64,000 nt of DNA, taken from positions 1 through 64,000 of the forward strand of contig BSDZ01000033.1 in the NCBI GenBank assembly GCA_030268105.1, written 5' to 3'. Under the pieces are notes generated by a model that did no database searches, was not told the DNA's origin, and worked only from the letters and a program-made list of their open reading frames with translations. This stretch comes from Volvox africanus. Lineage: Eukaryota; Chlorophyta; Chlorophyceae; Chlamydomonadales; Volvocaceae. The position numbers and the translations under genes were made by a program. This document shows, piece by piece, positions 13,069-24,364 of this stretch (position 1 is the first letter of the stretch; every line of letters begins with the position of its first letter).

Positions 13069-13756
13069 TCAGTATCGGTTCTCTACTCCACTTCGCTCCC
13101 GGTCTCACTCCCTCCCTCTTGTGTGCCCTCCCTTCCTCCCTCCCTTCCCTGTTGTCGGCGATGATGGTGGTGCTTTGTCGGCGGCGGTGGTGGTGGCGGT
13201 GGGGTTCGTGGAGCCGTCGGTGGAAAGGTAAGTATCGGTTCCCTACCCCACTTCGCTCCCGGTCTCACTCCCTCCCTCCCGTGTGCCCTCCCTTCCTCCC
13301 TCCCTTTCCCGTTGTTGGAGATGATGGTGGTGCTTTGTCGGCGGCAGCGGCAGTGGCGGTGGTGTGGGACGGAGGGAGGGAGGAAGAGAGGCCACCGTTC
13401 CCACCATCGCCACCGCCGCAGCTACCACCACCAAGGAGACCGTTGTTGGCGATGATGGTGGTGCTTTGTCGGCGGTGGTGGTGGTGGTGGTGGGGTTAGT
13501 GGAGCCGTCGGTGAAAGGTAAGTATTGGTTCCCTACCCCACTTCCCTCCCGGTCTCACATCCTCCCTCCCGTGTGCCCTCCCTTCCTCCCTCCCTTCCCC
13601 GTTGTCGGCGATGATGGTGGTGCTTTGTCGGCGGCGTTGGTGGTGGCGGTGGGGTTCGTGGAGCCGTCGGTGAAAGGTAAGTATCGGTTCCCTACCCCAC
13701 TTCGCTCCCGGTCTCACTCTCTCCCTCTTGTGTGCCCTCCCTTCCTGCCTCCCTTC
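13069..13756 (+). repeat. Degenerate right edge of the satellite
   Basis: The same monomer continues but with many more substitutions, such as GGTCAG for GGTAAG near 13068 and CTCTTG for CTCCCG near 13117 and 13727. One monomer is disrupted at about 13340-13440 by unrelated C/A-rich sequence with CCACCGCC and CCACCACC runs. The last monomer stops at 13756, where the A-family LTR begins. Higher divergence at an array end is expected where unequal exchange no longer homogenises the repeats. No gene is seen here. Confidence 0.9.
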
Positions 13757-14570
13757 TGCTGTACGTGGGTTCAATCACCGTTTACAATTATGAAGGCCGC
13801 AATGCATTCAGATATCATGAAGCATAATACAATCATATTAGCATGATATACTTGAGTATATCTAGCTAATCAGGCATGTCGCATCATCATTTACGTCATC
13901 GCGCTGTCGGTCAACATGTTTGACTCGAGGCTGATAATTAATGCGCCATCTATCCATTGGCATATTATATCACGTAATAATACTTTGAATAGTTTTACCT
14001 CATCTGTGTCATAAACCATACGCGTATGCAAGAATGCGACGATCGCGATGGTTGGGTCAGCAACCGAATATCGATATTCGGACCTTTGCATATTGCATGC
14101 GTTGCATCCAATAATATCACGAATGACACGATATTTAGAGCAGTCTTACCAAGGTACTCACACGTGAGATCGTAATCCAGTGAGACCTGTACTGCACATC
14201 GGTATCGCGACGTGATAGGTGCGAGGACGGCCGCCTAGAGACCGAAGTCGGCGCAACGCTAACTTTGGACCAAGTATTCGAGTACTTAACTCTATTCGAT
14301 ACGCATACATACGATAATTTATTTACATTCGGCCTGAGCTATTCTAGCATTCCATCTGCAGCCGAGTGATGAACATTGCCCACGGGGTCTGACGGCAGAC
14401 TGTAATCCTGTAACTGAAGAACATTGTATGTTGAATCTTTCCTTGCTATTGAGTCTTCCGCTGTCTACTTTTCGCATTGGCTTGCCTTGCTGTTCGTAAG
14501 CTTGGTATGCATGCAGCTAACACCTAGACGTGCAGAGCTAATACATGATTGAAGAAGGAAGGATACAACA
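13757..14570 (+). repeat. Family A 5' LTR, full length
   Basis: It starts TGCTGTACGTGGG (other copies TGTTGTACGTGGG) and ends GGATACAACA, so the ends form the inverted pair TGTTGTA/TACAACA usual for LTRs. It carries an 18-bp perfect palindrome CCGAATATCGATATTCGG at 14064-14081 and a near-palindrome GATATACTTGAGTATATC near 13848. About 499 bp (roughly 13883-14381) are absent from the other A LTRs here. It would hold the promoter and polyadenylation signals; a TATA box could not be assigned with confidence. Confidence 0.93.
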
Positions 14571-14574
14571 AATT

Positions 14575-14586
14575 TGGTATCGAGAC
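14575..14586 (+). promoter_or_regulatory. Family A primer-binding site
   Basis: TGGTATCGAGAC lies four bases after the 5' LTR. Position and the leading TGG fit priming by a tRNA 3' end (CCA). It resembles the initiator-methionine-type site TGGTATCAGAGC of many plant and fungal elements but is not identical, so the tRNA is not assigned. The same 12 bases follow the family B LTR. Confidence 0.75.
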
Positions 14587-14638
14587 CTGGTTGAATCATG
14601 ATGGTTGCATTGTCCCTCATCGGAAGTAGGTTCTCGCG

Positions 14639-15002
14639 ATGGCAATCGACGACGACACTCGCCGCAGCCCTTTAGACACCTTCGCAGAGGATCTCGAGCG
14701 CGCTGTTCTGGACGCCGCCGCTTCTGGTTTGTGAATTTGGACACCTGCTGATAAATAGTTGCTGCATTCTCGTTGCAAATCTGGCACTGTGAGTTGCAGG
14801 TGAACGTACGCCAACACTGAATGCGGTATTGGCTGGACAATATTTGAACGAGGAACAAATCAAGGCTTTGATCCAGAAAACTACTGAAATAAAGGACAAC
14901 CTGACGGACTATATCGCTTATCTCCTTGGTCTACTTGGGAGCTCTGTCGGTACGCGAATAGTCACAAATTCCTCTTACGTTACGTTGCTCTCAGGTTTAT
15001 AG
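14639..15002 (+). CDS. Family A leader protein, probably spliced (exons 14639-14726 and 14800-15002)
   Basis: An ATG at 14639 opens a frame whose codons 12-30 read PLDTFAEDLERAVLDAAAS and then G, with a stop two codons later if unspliced. A GT at 14727 (GTTTGTGA) and an AG at 14798-14799 bound a 73-nt gap. Removing it keeps the frame and adds a segment with LIQKTTEI and LLGLLGSSVG motifs, ending at TAG 15000-15002, 96 residues in all. Family B has the same exon 1 length, the same donor and a matching second segment, so the join is supported by comparison. Function unknown; helix-rich in appearance, no signal peptide or membrane span. It could instead be a 31-codon upstream ORF regulating gag translation. 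Splicing is inferred, not shown. Confidence 0.6.
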
Positions 15003-15036
15003 TAAATTCCTGTCTGCCCGAATAAGCTCGTGCTTC

Positions 15037-16275
15037 ATGTCGGGACGTGAAGATAGTTCCTATCTGGGCACCGCCAGCCAGCCCGATGGCGGCCTCGCTA
15101 CTAGAACTGCTTTTGCTGATCCCGATACTGTTGGGACTCGTCTTATGTCTGATCCTACCGTCCTTCAGATCCCTTCGCATTTGATTGTACCACTGTCGGC
15201 AGCGGCTACAACAAGTGAGGGAGTCGGAGTACAACAGGCCCCGGTAACACCCGCGGTTCAAGAACCTGTCGGAATACCGGAGGTAATGAAGTTGACTATC
15301 CCCGTGCCTAAGCTCAATATTTCCGCTGACGAAAAGGCAAAGATTTCAGGACATAGCGTCGCGGCTAGGACACGGGCTTACGTTCGTGATGCTAGGCAGT
15401 ATTTGCAAGCGGTGCACGGCGGGGGATGCGACTCCATTAAATGCCTGTTTGTCGGGAATACCCTCAAGGGTGTTGCCAAGGACTGGTATGATGAATGGAC
15501 AACCGCTAGGGGCAAGTATACGTTTGATAACTTGATTGATGCTCTCCTCGCTCACTTTGCTACGGAAGTTCGCTCACGTGGCAACGAGGCTCGTAAGACG
15601 CTGGCACAAGGCACGTACCACATGCATCCACATGAAACTGTTCCTGCTTATCAGTCCCGCTTCGAGGCGCTGATAACACCTATTGTTAACTTTCCTGAAG
15701 AGGATCGTATCTTTTGGTTCCATCACGGTCTTACTGAATCCCTTGCACGATGGTGCGCCACTGACCTTAGCGGAATTCCTTTCCAATCTTATGATGCCTT
15801 GGTAGCTTTTGCTAGAGGTGCAGAAGTTAGACATTTGGCGGGCAAGGACGTTAAACAATTTAACCCTCGCGTTCACGCGATGCAAGCGCAGGAACTGCCT
15901 TCGGAGTTGACGCCGAAGGACCAGGGTCCTGACCGCCAACGCCCCGCGGCAACCATGCATACCGTTCGTAAGGAAAGGCGGTATGACAATCACGGACGCC
16001 ACAACCCAAGTAATCATGGGTCTGTGGGAGCTGGGCCGAGCTCTGGCCATGCTAAAGGCAAACGAAGAGGGAGCACGCCATCTGTAGCTGCAATGCAGAA
16101 CGCGGCTCCTAGTGTTAAGAAACCCCGGACAGATGATCCGTACATGCAAAAGTGGGAGTGCCGACGCTCGGAGTTTGACCGTTGGAAGTTTGCTAATCTT
16201 TGTTTGCGGTGTGCGGGAGAACACCCTACCCGCGAGTGCCCCCTTTTGCCACCTTTCGTACCGAAGACGACCTAG
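15037..16275 (+). CDS. gag: Gag polyprotein, family A, 412 aa
   Basis: Encodes the structural protein of the virus-like particle. The middle (about residues 115-230) has the Ty3/gypsy capsid pattern: YLQAVHGGG, CLFVGNTLKGVAKDWYDEW, TFDNLIDAL and PAYQSRFEAL. A basic, Gly/Ser-rich stretch follows, then a zinc knuckle CLRCAGEHPTREC at 16201-16239 (C-x2-C-x3-H-x4-C, one residue shorter between the second Cys and the His than the common C-x2-C-x4-H-x4-C). The ATG at 15037 is the first in frame after the leader stop. The frame is fully open and ends in TAG, after which pol continues in the same frame. Confidence 0.93.
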   Translation: MSGREDSSYLGTASQPDGGLATRTAFADPDTVGTRLMSDPTVLQIPSHLIVPLSAAATTSEGVGVQQAPVTPAVQEPVGIPEVMKLTIPVPKLNISADEKAKISGHSVAARTRAYVRDARQYLQAVHGGGCDSIKCLFVGNTLKGVAKDWYDEWTTARGKYTFDNLIDALLAHFATEVRSRGNEARKTLAQGTYHMHPHETVPAYQSRFEALITPIVNFPEEDRIFWFHHGLTESLARWCATDLSGIPFQSYDALVAFARGAEVRHLAGKDVKQFNPRVHAMQAQELPSELTPKDQGPDRQRPAATMHTVRKERRYDNHGRHNPSNHGSVGAGPSSGHAKGKRRGSTPSVAAMQNAAPSVKKPRTDDPYMQKWECRRSEFDRWKFANLCLRCAGEHPTRECPLLPPFVPKTT

Positions 16276-16314
16276 GAAGTTGCCCCGGATGTGGAGGAAG
16301 GGACTTCTCCCGGG
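16273..16314 (+). promoter_or_regulatory. Putative UAG readthrough signal at the gag-pol junction, family A-L
   Basis: The gag stop TAG (16273-16275) is followed by an 8-nt spacer, then CCCGG (16284-16288), which can pair with CCGGG (16310-16314). Pol continues in the same frame after the TAG. The spacing recalls gammaretroviral readthrough signals, where a structure starts about 8 nt after UAG. The other gag-pol junctions in the window keep an equivalent stem with different bases. Confidence 0.55.
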
Positions 16315-19055
16315 ATAGAAGAAGGTGAATGTGGCCGCTGGCCGTCGTTACGCCCCACAGTGAGGGCCCTTTTACCTGCTGTTTTCAGACAAATGGAGCG
16401 GGCTATCGAGTGACGTTTTTCGCTCGACGGGCGCACGGGACTAAACCACTTCGACCCGTTGTGTAATTTATTTGCGCCGCGTTGCCTTCTTTCTTCCCTC
16501 GATTTATCGGGCCACACTTCTCTACTAATCCCTTCATCTTTCCGTGAGCTGTGCGAACAGCTTGCCAGGTACAAGAAGTACCGCCGTCGAAATCCGGACA
16601 CTGCAGCTTGCATATTAATTCCCTCTTTTTGCCAACGTAAAGTGGCGTCTTTGTGGGAAGGTATGCAATGTGTCCTCCGATTCGATTGGGCACTGCTCTG
16701 TTTAACGGTGTGGATGTGACGAGCAAACCGACGATGTTGTCTAAACTACCTTACGCTGCTGAAGTGTGGTTTGAGGCTCCTCTTTTGAGTCCTACCAGGT
16801 TTGAGCCTGCTATAGGATCCCTTTTATTGTCTGCGGAGTCGACTCCGACAGGGAATCACGTCCCTATTATCGAGATCGGCCTCGGAGGTCGACTGGTGAA
16901 GGCGCTTGTGGATACTGGCGCCAGTGATGACTTCATCTCGGCAAAGGAGGTGAGTGATTTGGGGTTGACCCCTCAGTCGTCTGATTGTGCACAGGTTACC
17001 CTCACTAATGGAGGAAAGCATCCCATCGTGGGCAGGATCACCCTGAGCCTATCGATAGGCCCTCTGCGTGTTAGGGCCCAACCGTATGTGCTACAAGGTC
17101 TCTCGGAGACAGCACAGTACATTCTGGGTGCCGCGACATTACGACAGTACCGCGCGCGCATCGATATGGAGTCCACCACACTTAGTTTGTGCAAAGGGAA
17201 CCTATCGACTAAGGTACCTTTCCTGTCGTACCAAGATGTCACACCAGAGGAGGGCGGAATTGTTGCGGAGCCTGAGGTTAACTTCGCTTTGACGGCGATC
17301 GTCAGCGGAAAACAAGAACCCAAGCTAATTGGGCGCAAGGAAACCAATCGGATGATACGGAAAGGTGCCCATGTGTTGCTTGTGAGGCTACGGGTGCAAT
17401 CGAATGCTACCACCGCGCAGTCCACCGTGAAGGATCTTGAGGTCGAAGCCCTCCTGCATAAATATGCTGATGTTTTTCATGACATCCCAGGGCTCCCACC
17501 TATGCGGCCTGTTGACCATACAATCCCTCTTGTGCCTCACAACCCGTTTCACGACCTATGTACAGGTTAAGCCCGTTGGAGCTGGATGAAGTGAAACGGC
17601 AAGTGAGGGATCTGCTCGCAAAGGGTATGATTCGGCCCAGCACATCGCCATATTCTGCACCGATACTGTTTGTCGGTAAGAAGGATGGGACGTTGCGTAT
17701 GTGCATTGATTATAGGGGCTTGAATGCGACTACGATTAAAAATCGCTACCCTTTGCCGCGCGTCGATGACGTGCTCGATAAGCTGAAAGGCTCAGCTTAT
17801 TTTTCCTTGATTGACCTTCAACAAGGATATAATCAGATACGCATCGCTGCCTCTGATATTCCGAAAACCGCTTTCCGGACTCCCTTTGGTCACTTCGAGT
17901 ACACAGTCTTGTTGTTTGGACTTACTAATGCGCCCGCCACATTTCAAGCAGTGATGGATCGCATGTTCAGACCATATATCGACAGGTTCGTCGTTTGCTA
18001 TTTGGATGATATTTTAATATATTCCAGAACGCGCAAGGAGCACCTGAAGCATCTCGAGCTCTTGCTTGAGGTGATGAAGCGGGAGCAATTGTTTGCTAAA
18101 CGCGCCAAGTGTTTTTGGGCGCAGCCGCAAGTGGAGTATTTGGGCCACATCGTGTCGGCCACTGGGGTCAGGATGGATCCACGGAAGGTAGCTGTGGTTC
18201 GCGAATGGCCCGCGCCTCAGAACCTCACCGAACTACGCCAGTTCTTGGGTTTGACTAACTACTTCCGTAAGTTTATTAAAAATTACTCCATTATTGCGGC
18301 CCCGCTTACGAATTTGACGAAGAAAGGAGGTTTCGTTTCTCTCGAAGCCTGGACATCCATGTGTCAGCGGGCATTCGAAGAGCTCAAGCGAATCGTCGCC
18401 GACGACGTTACCCTCTCTTTCCCTGATCACTCGTTGCCATTCCGTGTTGAAGTTGTATCGGATGCTTCCTTGCATGGAAGCGGCGCTGTATTCTTGCAGG
18501 AAGGATGACCGATCGCCTTCACGAGTAAGAAGTTTTCGGGTGTGGAGACCCGATATACAACCGGAGAGCAGGAGCTGTTGGCAGCTCTACATGCTTTGAA
18601 GGAATGGTGTTGTTACCTCGAGGGCCGCCCTTTTACGCTGAAGACTGATCATAAGCCGCTGACATTCTTGCAGAGTGGCCCTACTCTTAACCGACGACAA
18701 GCCCGGTGGATGGAGTATCTGTCTCGTTTCGACTGTACATGGGAGTATATCGCCGGCAGGATAAATATTGCTGACGCTCTCAGTCGACATCCATCATTAC
18801 ATGCTGCAATTTTGGCAGCACCGGTTACTCGTTCACGCAGTCAGGAGGTGCCGATAGCAGCGGACCTTGCGCAGCGACTCAAGGTGGCATATGAAGTGGA
18901 TCCATGGTTCGCTTCGCCCAACAATGTGGAACATTTGCACAAGCGCAACGATTTGTGGATACGGCAGGATGGCTCGACCACACAAATCGTCGTGCCAAAC
19001 GACGACGCTTTGCGCTACGATATTCTTGCACGGTTCCACGAGGACCCGTTGGCAG
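16276..19055 (+). pseudogene. pol: Family A pol, 5' part (linker, protease, RT, RNase H), inactivated
   Basis: Starts in the gag frame after TAG. A TGA at 16411 replaces a CGA arginine codon by comparison with family B, and a one-base loss near 16688 shifts the frame. Protease has its active-site DTGA at 16911-16922. A small deletion near 17540 shifts the frame again. Reverse transcriptase follows in a third frame with [30 protein letters not shown] and the catalytic YLDD at 17999-18010. A TGA at 18506, again CGA-derived, precedes RNase H ([23 protein letters not shown]). The sequence stops at ARFHEDPLA where B1 inserted; the rest is at 24859. Catalytic residues survive, so decay is recent or the copy moved through helper proteins. 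Confidence 0.9.
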
Positions 19056-19890
19056 TGTTGTGCTACGGTTCATTTCCCGCCGATGCGTAGGTCGATGCGA
19101 CCCTACGAGGCGAAATGCTATCTTGACGAACGCATGAATGATCATTGCATATGAATAAACCTGCATGATATAAATGTATTCGCATACATTTATATATACA
19201 TTTGGCATGTTGTCATTATTTCCATCTCGACATCGCATCATGGCAAATCCGCCTAGCATGCATGAAATACCGAATCATTGAAGTGCGCATTATGCTCGTG
19301 CTACGAAACGATAAGTAATATTACTTGATATAATATTACTTCATTACAGCACACGTTGAGAGCGCCGCACTCGTCGCGATACATGCCTTGCAATCGAATA
19401 TCGTTATTCGGACCCTTGCATCATGCGAATGCCGGAAAGGCTTATACGTTGTTATGCTTGGACATCGCCTATACGCAGTAGGGTTGTCACACTTTGGATC
19501 GGCCTCCTAGTGTGAATCGTACGACATTGCGATGCTGCGAGTATAACAGATGCGAGGACGGCTAAGCAAGATAAGACATTCAATACTGGAGAACACTTGT
19601 GTGTTCTACGCTATTATTACTATACGCTATTCTACTTAGCCCGAGCTAAGCCTAAACTTCGCTATTCACCGCCGCGTGATGATTGCTTGCATCCGGCGCT
19701 GACGGTGATTACGTCCATTGCACCGCTTCGATCTGTAAGACTGTAAGTTATATCTCTTCTTGTTTGAAGTCTTCCACTGTCTCTGTTTGCTTGCGCTTGT
19801 CTTGCTGTACTTGCAAGTGCTCGCGCATCGATGTTGAAAGCCTTCAGACGCGCAGATACTTATGAGCAAACACGAAGGAGAGGTACAACA
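19056..19890 (+). repeat. B1 5' LTR, full length
   Basis: Starts TGTTGTGCTACGG and ends GGTACAACA (835 bp). It contains an inverted repeat ATATAAATGT...ACATTTATAT near 19170, a diverged CGAATATCGTTATTCGG element near 19396-19412, the stem pair CACACT (19488-19493) and AGTGTG (19509-19514), and a hairpin AGAACAC-TTGT-GTGTTCT near 19590. It differs from the B2 LTR at many sites, so B1 and B2 are separate lineages of one family. PBS TGGTATCGAGAC follows at 19894. Confidence 0.92.
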
Positions 19891-19957
19891 AATTGGTATC
19901 GAGACAGGTTCGTTGCCTAACTGTCTCTTTGTGTCTAATCGGAAGTAGGTCCTTTCT

Positions 19958-20391
19958 ATGGCGAGTTCCAGCGATGAACCATGAGGACCGCTAGATACAT
20001 TCGCCGAAGATCTAGGCTGCGCCGTGTTGGACGCCGCTGCTTCCGGTTTGTAATTGTTTAATTGCTTTTGCATTGATTGCTGCACTTGTTGTGTAAGTGT
20101 ACGCTCTGAGTCGCAGGTAATCTCAGTGCACCGGCATTGCTTGCCGCGGCGACTGAGACCGGCTTTCGTCCGGACCAGTTGGCGACTCTCATTGCCCAAA
20201 CTACGGAGATCAGGACTCAGCTGGGCAAGTACTTGCTGAGTTTACTGAATCTTCTCAAGAGTACTGTCGGTAGGATCACCGAATCGTTTTGTACTCTTGC
20301 CTTTGCAATAGAAGTCGGCTTCTATTACACAAACCTAGGGTATCGCTTTGTGCTCCATGTCCGCGGAACACGACGATACGCCGCACACTAG
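19958..20391 (+). pseudogene. B1 leader protein gene, copy 1, nonsense in exon 1
   Basis: Equivalent to the B2 leader (exon 1 at 19958-20045, gap 20046-20116, exon 2 from 20117). The CGA codon in the PRGPLDTF region is TGA here, ending the reading after eight codons. Exon 2 keeps the LIAQTTEI and LLNLLKSTVG motifs. GT-AG bounds of the intron-like gap are retained. Confidence 0.6.
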
Positions 20392-21593
20392 CCTAGCTAG
20401 CCAACCCGATTTTGTTGTGGCTGCTAGAGCTCCGGATAGAGGTCTTGAGACTGTTGGCACACGAGCCACTCAAGAGCCCCTTGTCCTTCAGACCCCTGCT
20501 CACTTAATTGTGCCGCATTCAGCAGTTAATACGAATATGGACAATACTGCTGGACCAAGGGTTCTGCCATTACCTCAAGCTCGAGGGCACGATGACATCC
20601 CTGAGGTGATGAGATTGTCAATTCCCGTTCCTAGGCTCAATATCTTGCTGACTGAAAAAAACACCAGGACCTAGCATAGCCGATGCAACTCGTGCGTACG
20701 TGCGTGACGCTAAAAAGTATCTCCAGGCTGTTCATGGTGGCGATAATGATGGTATCAGGTGTCTCTTCGTTGGTAACACCCTCGAGGGCTCAGCGAAGGA
20801 CTGGTATCGCGAATGGACCACCGCCCGGGGCGACTATACTTTTGACGAGATGATCGCCGCTTTGCTCGCACGGTTCGCTACTGAGGTTCAAGCACGTGAT
20901 GTGGAGGCTCGTAAGGTTTTGGCAGCCGGTAGCTACCACATGCGTCGGGGTGAAAATGTACCTGCGTACCAGTCACACTTCGAAGCACTTGTGACCCCCA
21001 TTGCTGATCTCATCGAAACCGAGCGTGTCTTTTGGTTTAAGCGAGGCCTGACAAAACTTTTGGCTAAATGGTGCGCTACTGACTTGGCTGGGGTGCCGAT
21101 CAAGTCGTATGATGCCTTGGTCACTTTTGCTAAGGGTACGGAGATACGACTCCTTGCCGGTGAGGAAGAAGTCAAGTCTGTCCCTCGTGCAAATGCCGTG
21201 CAAGTGCAGGATCCGCTTGGGGAAGCTGTAGCTCTCGACCAGGAACTCGGAGCGACCCGCCCCACGCCTACTGCCGCGACGCGACGCAGCAACCGGCAAC
21301 GCCAGGCGCGCGGGGGCGCTAGCTCGGGTGTCCGCGGGTCAGGAGGAGCAGGTCCGAGCTCGGACCCGGCTAAGAGCAGGAAGCGTGGTGGTGCGCCGTC
21401 GTCGGCAGCCGCACAGCACTCTGACCCCAATGCGAAGCGGACTCGCACGGATGACTCGTTTATGCCAAAATGGAATTGCAATCGTTCCGAGTTCGAACGT
21501 CGGAAAGCGGCCAATGTTTGTCGACGGTGCGCGGAGAGTCATCCTACGAAGGATTGCCCGTTACTGCCGCCGTTTGTACCTCAGCCGAAATAG
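20357..21593 (+). pseudogene. gag: B1 gag, copy 1, frameshifted
   Basis: Starts at ATG 20357. The capsid-like region and the zinc knuckle CRRCAESHPTKDC are present. An extra A in the run GAAAAAAACACC near 20656 shifts the frame after NILLTEK, so the product would stop at 20674. The downstream 297 codons (20700-21593) are open to the TAG, in the frame that leads into pol. This copy differs from copies 2-4 in reading EPLVLQ where they and B2 read EPLFLQ. Confidence 0.88.
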
Positions 21594-24364
21594 GGGCTTG
21601 CCTGGGTTCCTGTGGAGGGGGCACCGCCCGGGATTTCTGAACTAACGCGTGGTCGGTGGTCATCCTTACGGCCAGCCGTGAAGGCATTGTTGCCTTGCGT
21701 ACATGGACACATCGAGCGAGTCATTGCGCGACGCATCACGCTTGACGGACGCACGGGACTTCTCTGCTTCGATCCGTTGTGTAATTTGTTTACACCTCGC
21801 CGTCCCCTGTCGTCTATCGATCTGTCTAACCACGTGATTTTGTTCATCCCCTCGTCTCTGCGTGAGATGTCGGAACAGTTGGCCGTTTATAGGAGATGTA
21901 GGCGTCAATATCCAGGCACCGCTGCATGTGTATTACTCCCCGCTTTCTGTCGGCGCAAGGCAGAGGCATCGTTAAGGGGTATGCGGCGTATGATACGCCC
22001 CAGCACATCCCCATATTCTGCACCGATTTTGTTTGTCGGTAAGAAGGATGGGACCTTGTGCATGTGCATCGATTACCGGGGGTTGAATGCGAGTACGGTG
22101 AAAAATCGCTACCCTTTGCCACGTGTTGACGACCTGTTGGATAAGCTGAAGGGATCGGCTTAATTTTCCTCGATTGACTTGCAACAGGGCTATAATCAGA
22201 TCCGCATCGCTTTTTGGACGCCCTTCGGTCACTTCGAGTATACGGTCCTATCATTTGGTTTGACTAATGCCCCTGCGACGTTTCAGGCGGTTATGGACCG
22301 AATGTTTAGGCCGTTTATCGACAGGTTCGTTGTTTGCTACCTGGATGACATCTTGGTCTATTCTAAGACGTGTGAGGAGCACTTGGAGCATCTTCGGCTC
22401 GTGCTCGACGTTATGAGGCGGGAGAATTTGTTTGCTAAACGCGCCAAATGCTTTTGGGCGCAGCCTCAGGTGGAATATTTGGGCCACATTGTGTCGGCTA
22501 CCGGTGTGAAGATGGACCCGCGGAAGGTCGCTGTGGTTCGCGATTGGCCCGCACCTCAGAACCTCACGGAGCTGCGTAAGTTCCTTGGCTTGACCAATTA
22601 TTTCTGAAAGTTCATTGAAAAATATTCCATCATTGCGGCCCCGCTTACTAACTTAACTCGCAAAGGCGTTTTCGTTTCGCTCGAGTTGTGGACGTCGCAA
22701 TGCCAGCGGGCATTCAAAGAGCTCAAGTGAACCGTTGCCGAAGATGTCACCCTTGCATTCCCTGATTACTCGTTGCCGTTTCGTGTTGAGGTAGTGTCTG
22801 ATGCCTCAGTATTTGGAAGCGGCGCTGTATTGTTACAGGAAGGGCGACCGATCGCCTTCACGAGTAAGAAGTTTTCTGGTGCGGAGATTCGTTACACCAC
22901 CGGGGAACAGGAGCTTCTGGCAGTGCTGCATGCTTTAAAGGAATGGCGCTGTTACCTCGAGGGACGCCCGTTTACTTTAAAGACTGACCATAAGCCCCTA
23001 ACGTTTTTGCAAAACGGTCCGACGTTGAACCGCCGTCAGGCTAGGTGGATGGAATACCTAGCTAGGTTCGACTGCACCTGGGAGTACATTTCTGGTAAAT
23101 TGAATATTGCCGATGCTCTCAGTCGACATCCGTCGCTACACGCTGCAATTTTAGCAGCGCCCATCGTGCGACCGCATAACAAGGAGGTGCCGATCGCGAC
23201 GGACCTCGCAGAGCAGTTGAAGGTGGCCTACAACGCAGATGCCTGGTTCTCGGAGCCGGCTAATGTAGAAAACCTTCGCAAGCAGAATGGCCTTTGGCTA
23301 CGGACGGAGGGTGCAGCTACGCAAATCGTCGTTCCGAACGACGACGTGCTATGCTACAACATCCTTGCGTGGTTCCACGAGGACCCGTTAGCAGGACACC
23401 CTGGTAGCAACCGGTTGGTCGAGTTGGTGCAACATTCCTTTTGGTGGCCTCGTTTGGCTAACGATGCGGCGAACTTCGTACAGACATGCAGTCTGTGCCA
23501 GCGCAATAAGGCTTTGTCCGGTAAGGGCCATGGGTTGTTGGAACCGTTGCCTGTCCTGGATGCGCCTTGGGAAAGTGTTTCCATGGACTTCGTAGTCGCG
23601 CTGCCCAAAACTGAGGGGGGATATGATGCGGTGTTCGTAATGGTCGATTGCCTGACTAAGATGGTCCACCTAGCACCATGCACATCATCCTGCACGGCTG
23701 AACAAACCACACGCTTGTTTTTCGACAATGTGGTTCGGTTACACGGGGTTCCCAAAAACGTGATCTCGGACCGCAGTGGACAGTTCACGTCTAAGTTTTG
23801 GGAAGCGCTCTGCAAGCTAGTTGGCATGCGTGTCAACCTGAGCACGGCGTATCACCCGCAGACTGATGGTCAAACCGAACGCACAAACCGCACGTTGGGT
23901 GATATGTTGCGCAATTATGCTGGTCGCACACCACTCGTTTGGGATACATATTTGACTGCGGCAGAATTCACGCTTAACAACGCTGTTAACCGCTCTACAG
24001 GCAAAAGTCCGTTCTTTCTTAACTATGGGTTTCATCCCGCGCTACCCGTGTGGCGTGAGTTGGAAGTGAACGTGCCTGCTGCTAAACGTTTTGCTAAGTC
24101 TTTTATGTCCCGAATCACAGACGCGAAGTCGTGTTTGGATGCGGCTCAGCATCGAACGACGGAATACTACAACAAATCCAAGCAGGATGTGACGTTTTCA
24201 GAAGGGCAACTCATGTTGCTAAGCACCAAGAACTTGCGTTCCTTGGCCGACGGATCCCGACTCTTACCCCGCTAGATTGGTCCGTATCCTGTCGTGCGCA
24301 TGGTTGGGAATGTGGCTGTGGAGCTTGCATTGCCCGCTGATATGACCATTCACCCCACGTTTCA
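21594..24364 (+). pseudogene. pol: B1 pol, copy 1, protease deleted and RT broken
   Basis: Follows TAG 21591-21593 in frame, with the stem CCTGGG (21601-21606) and CCCGGG (21627-21632). About 950 bp are missing at GTATGCGGC|GTATGATACG (near 21985), joining the linker to RT at a GTATG microhomology and removing protease. RT then has TAT>TAA at about 22161, a 24-bp in-frame loss (near 22209) and CGA>TGA stops near 22605 and 22728. RNase H and integrase are open from 22773 with the zinc-binding HH-CC, the first Asp and the GQTERTNR Glu. SDRSGQF replaces SDRGGQF. A one-residue loss in LLPR gives a stop at 24273. The sequence ends inside the GPY/F region. Confidence 0.9.

Noticed and set aside
1..13756. 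Telomeric or CRISPR-like array
   Set aside because: The CCCTA motif occurs once per monomer, not in tandem, and there are no unique spacers between repeats.
13880..14380. A host gene in the A LTR region (66-codon minus frame)
   Set aside because: The frame is short, within the LTR, and removed by the deletion in the other A LTRs; no similarity to a known family was recognised.
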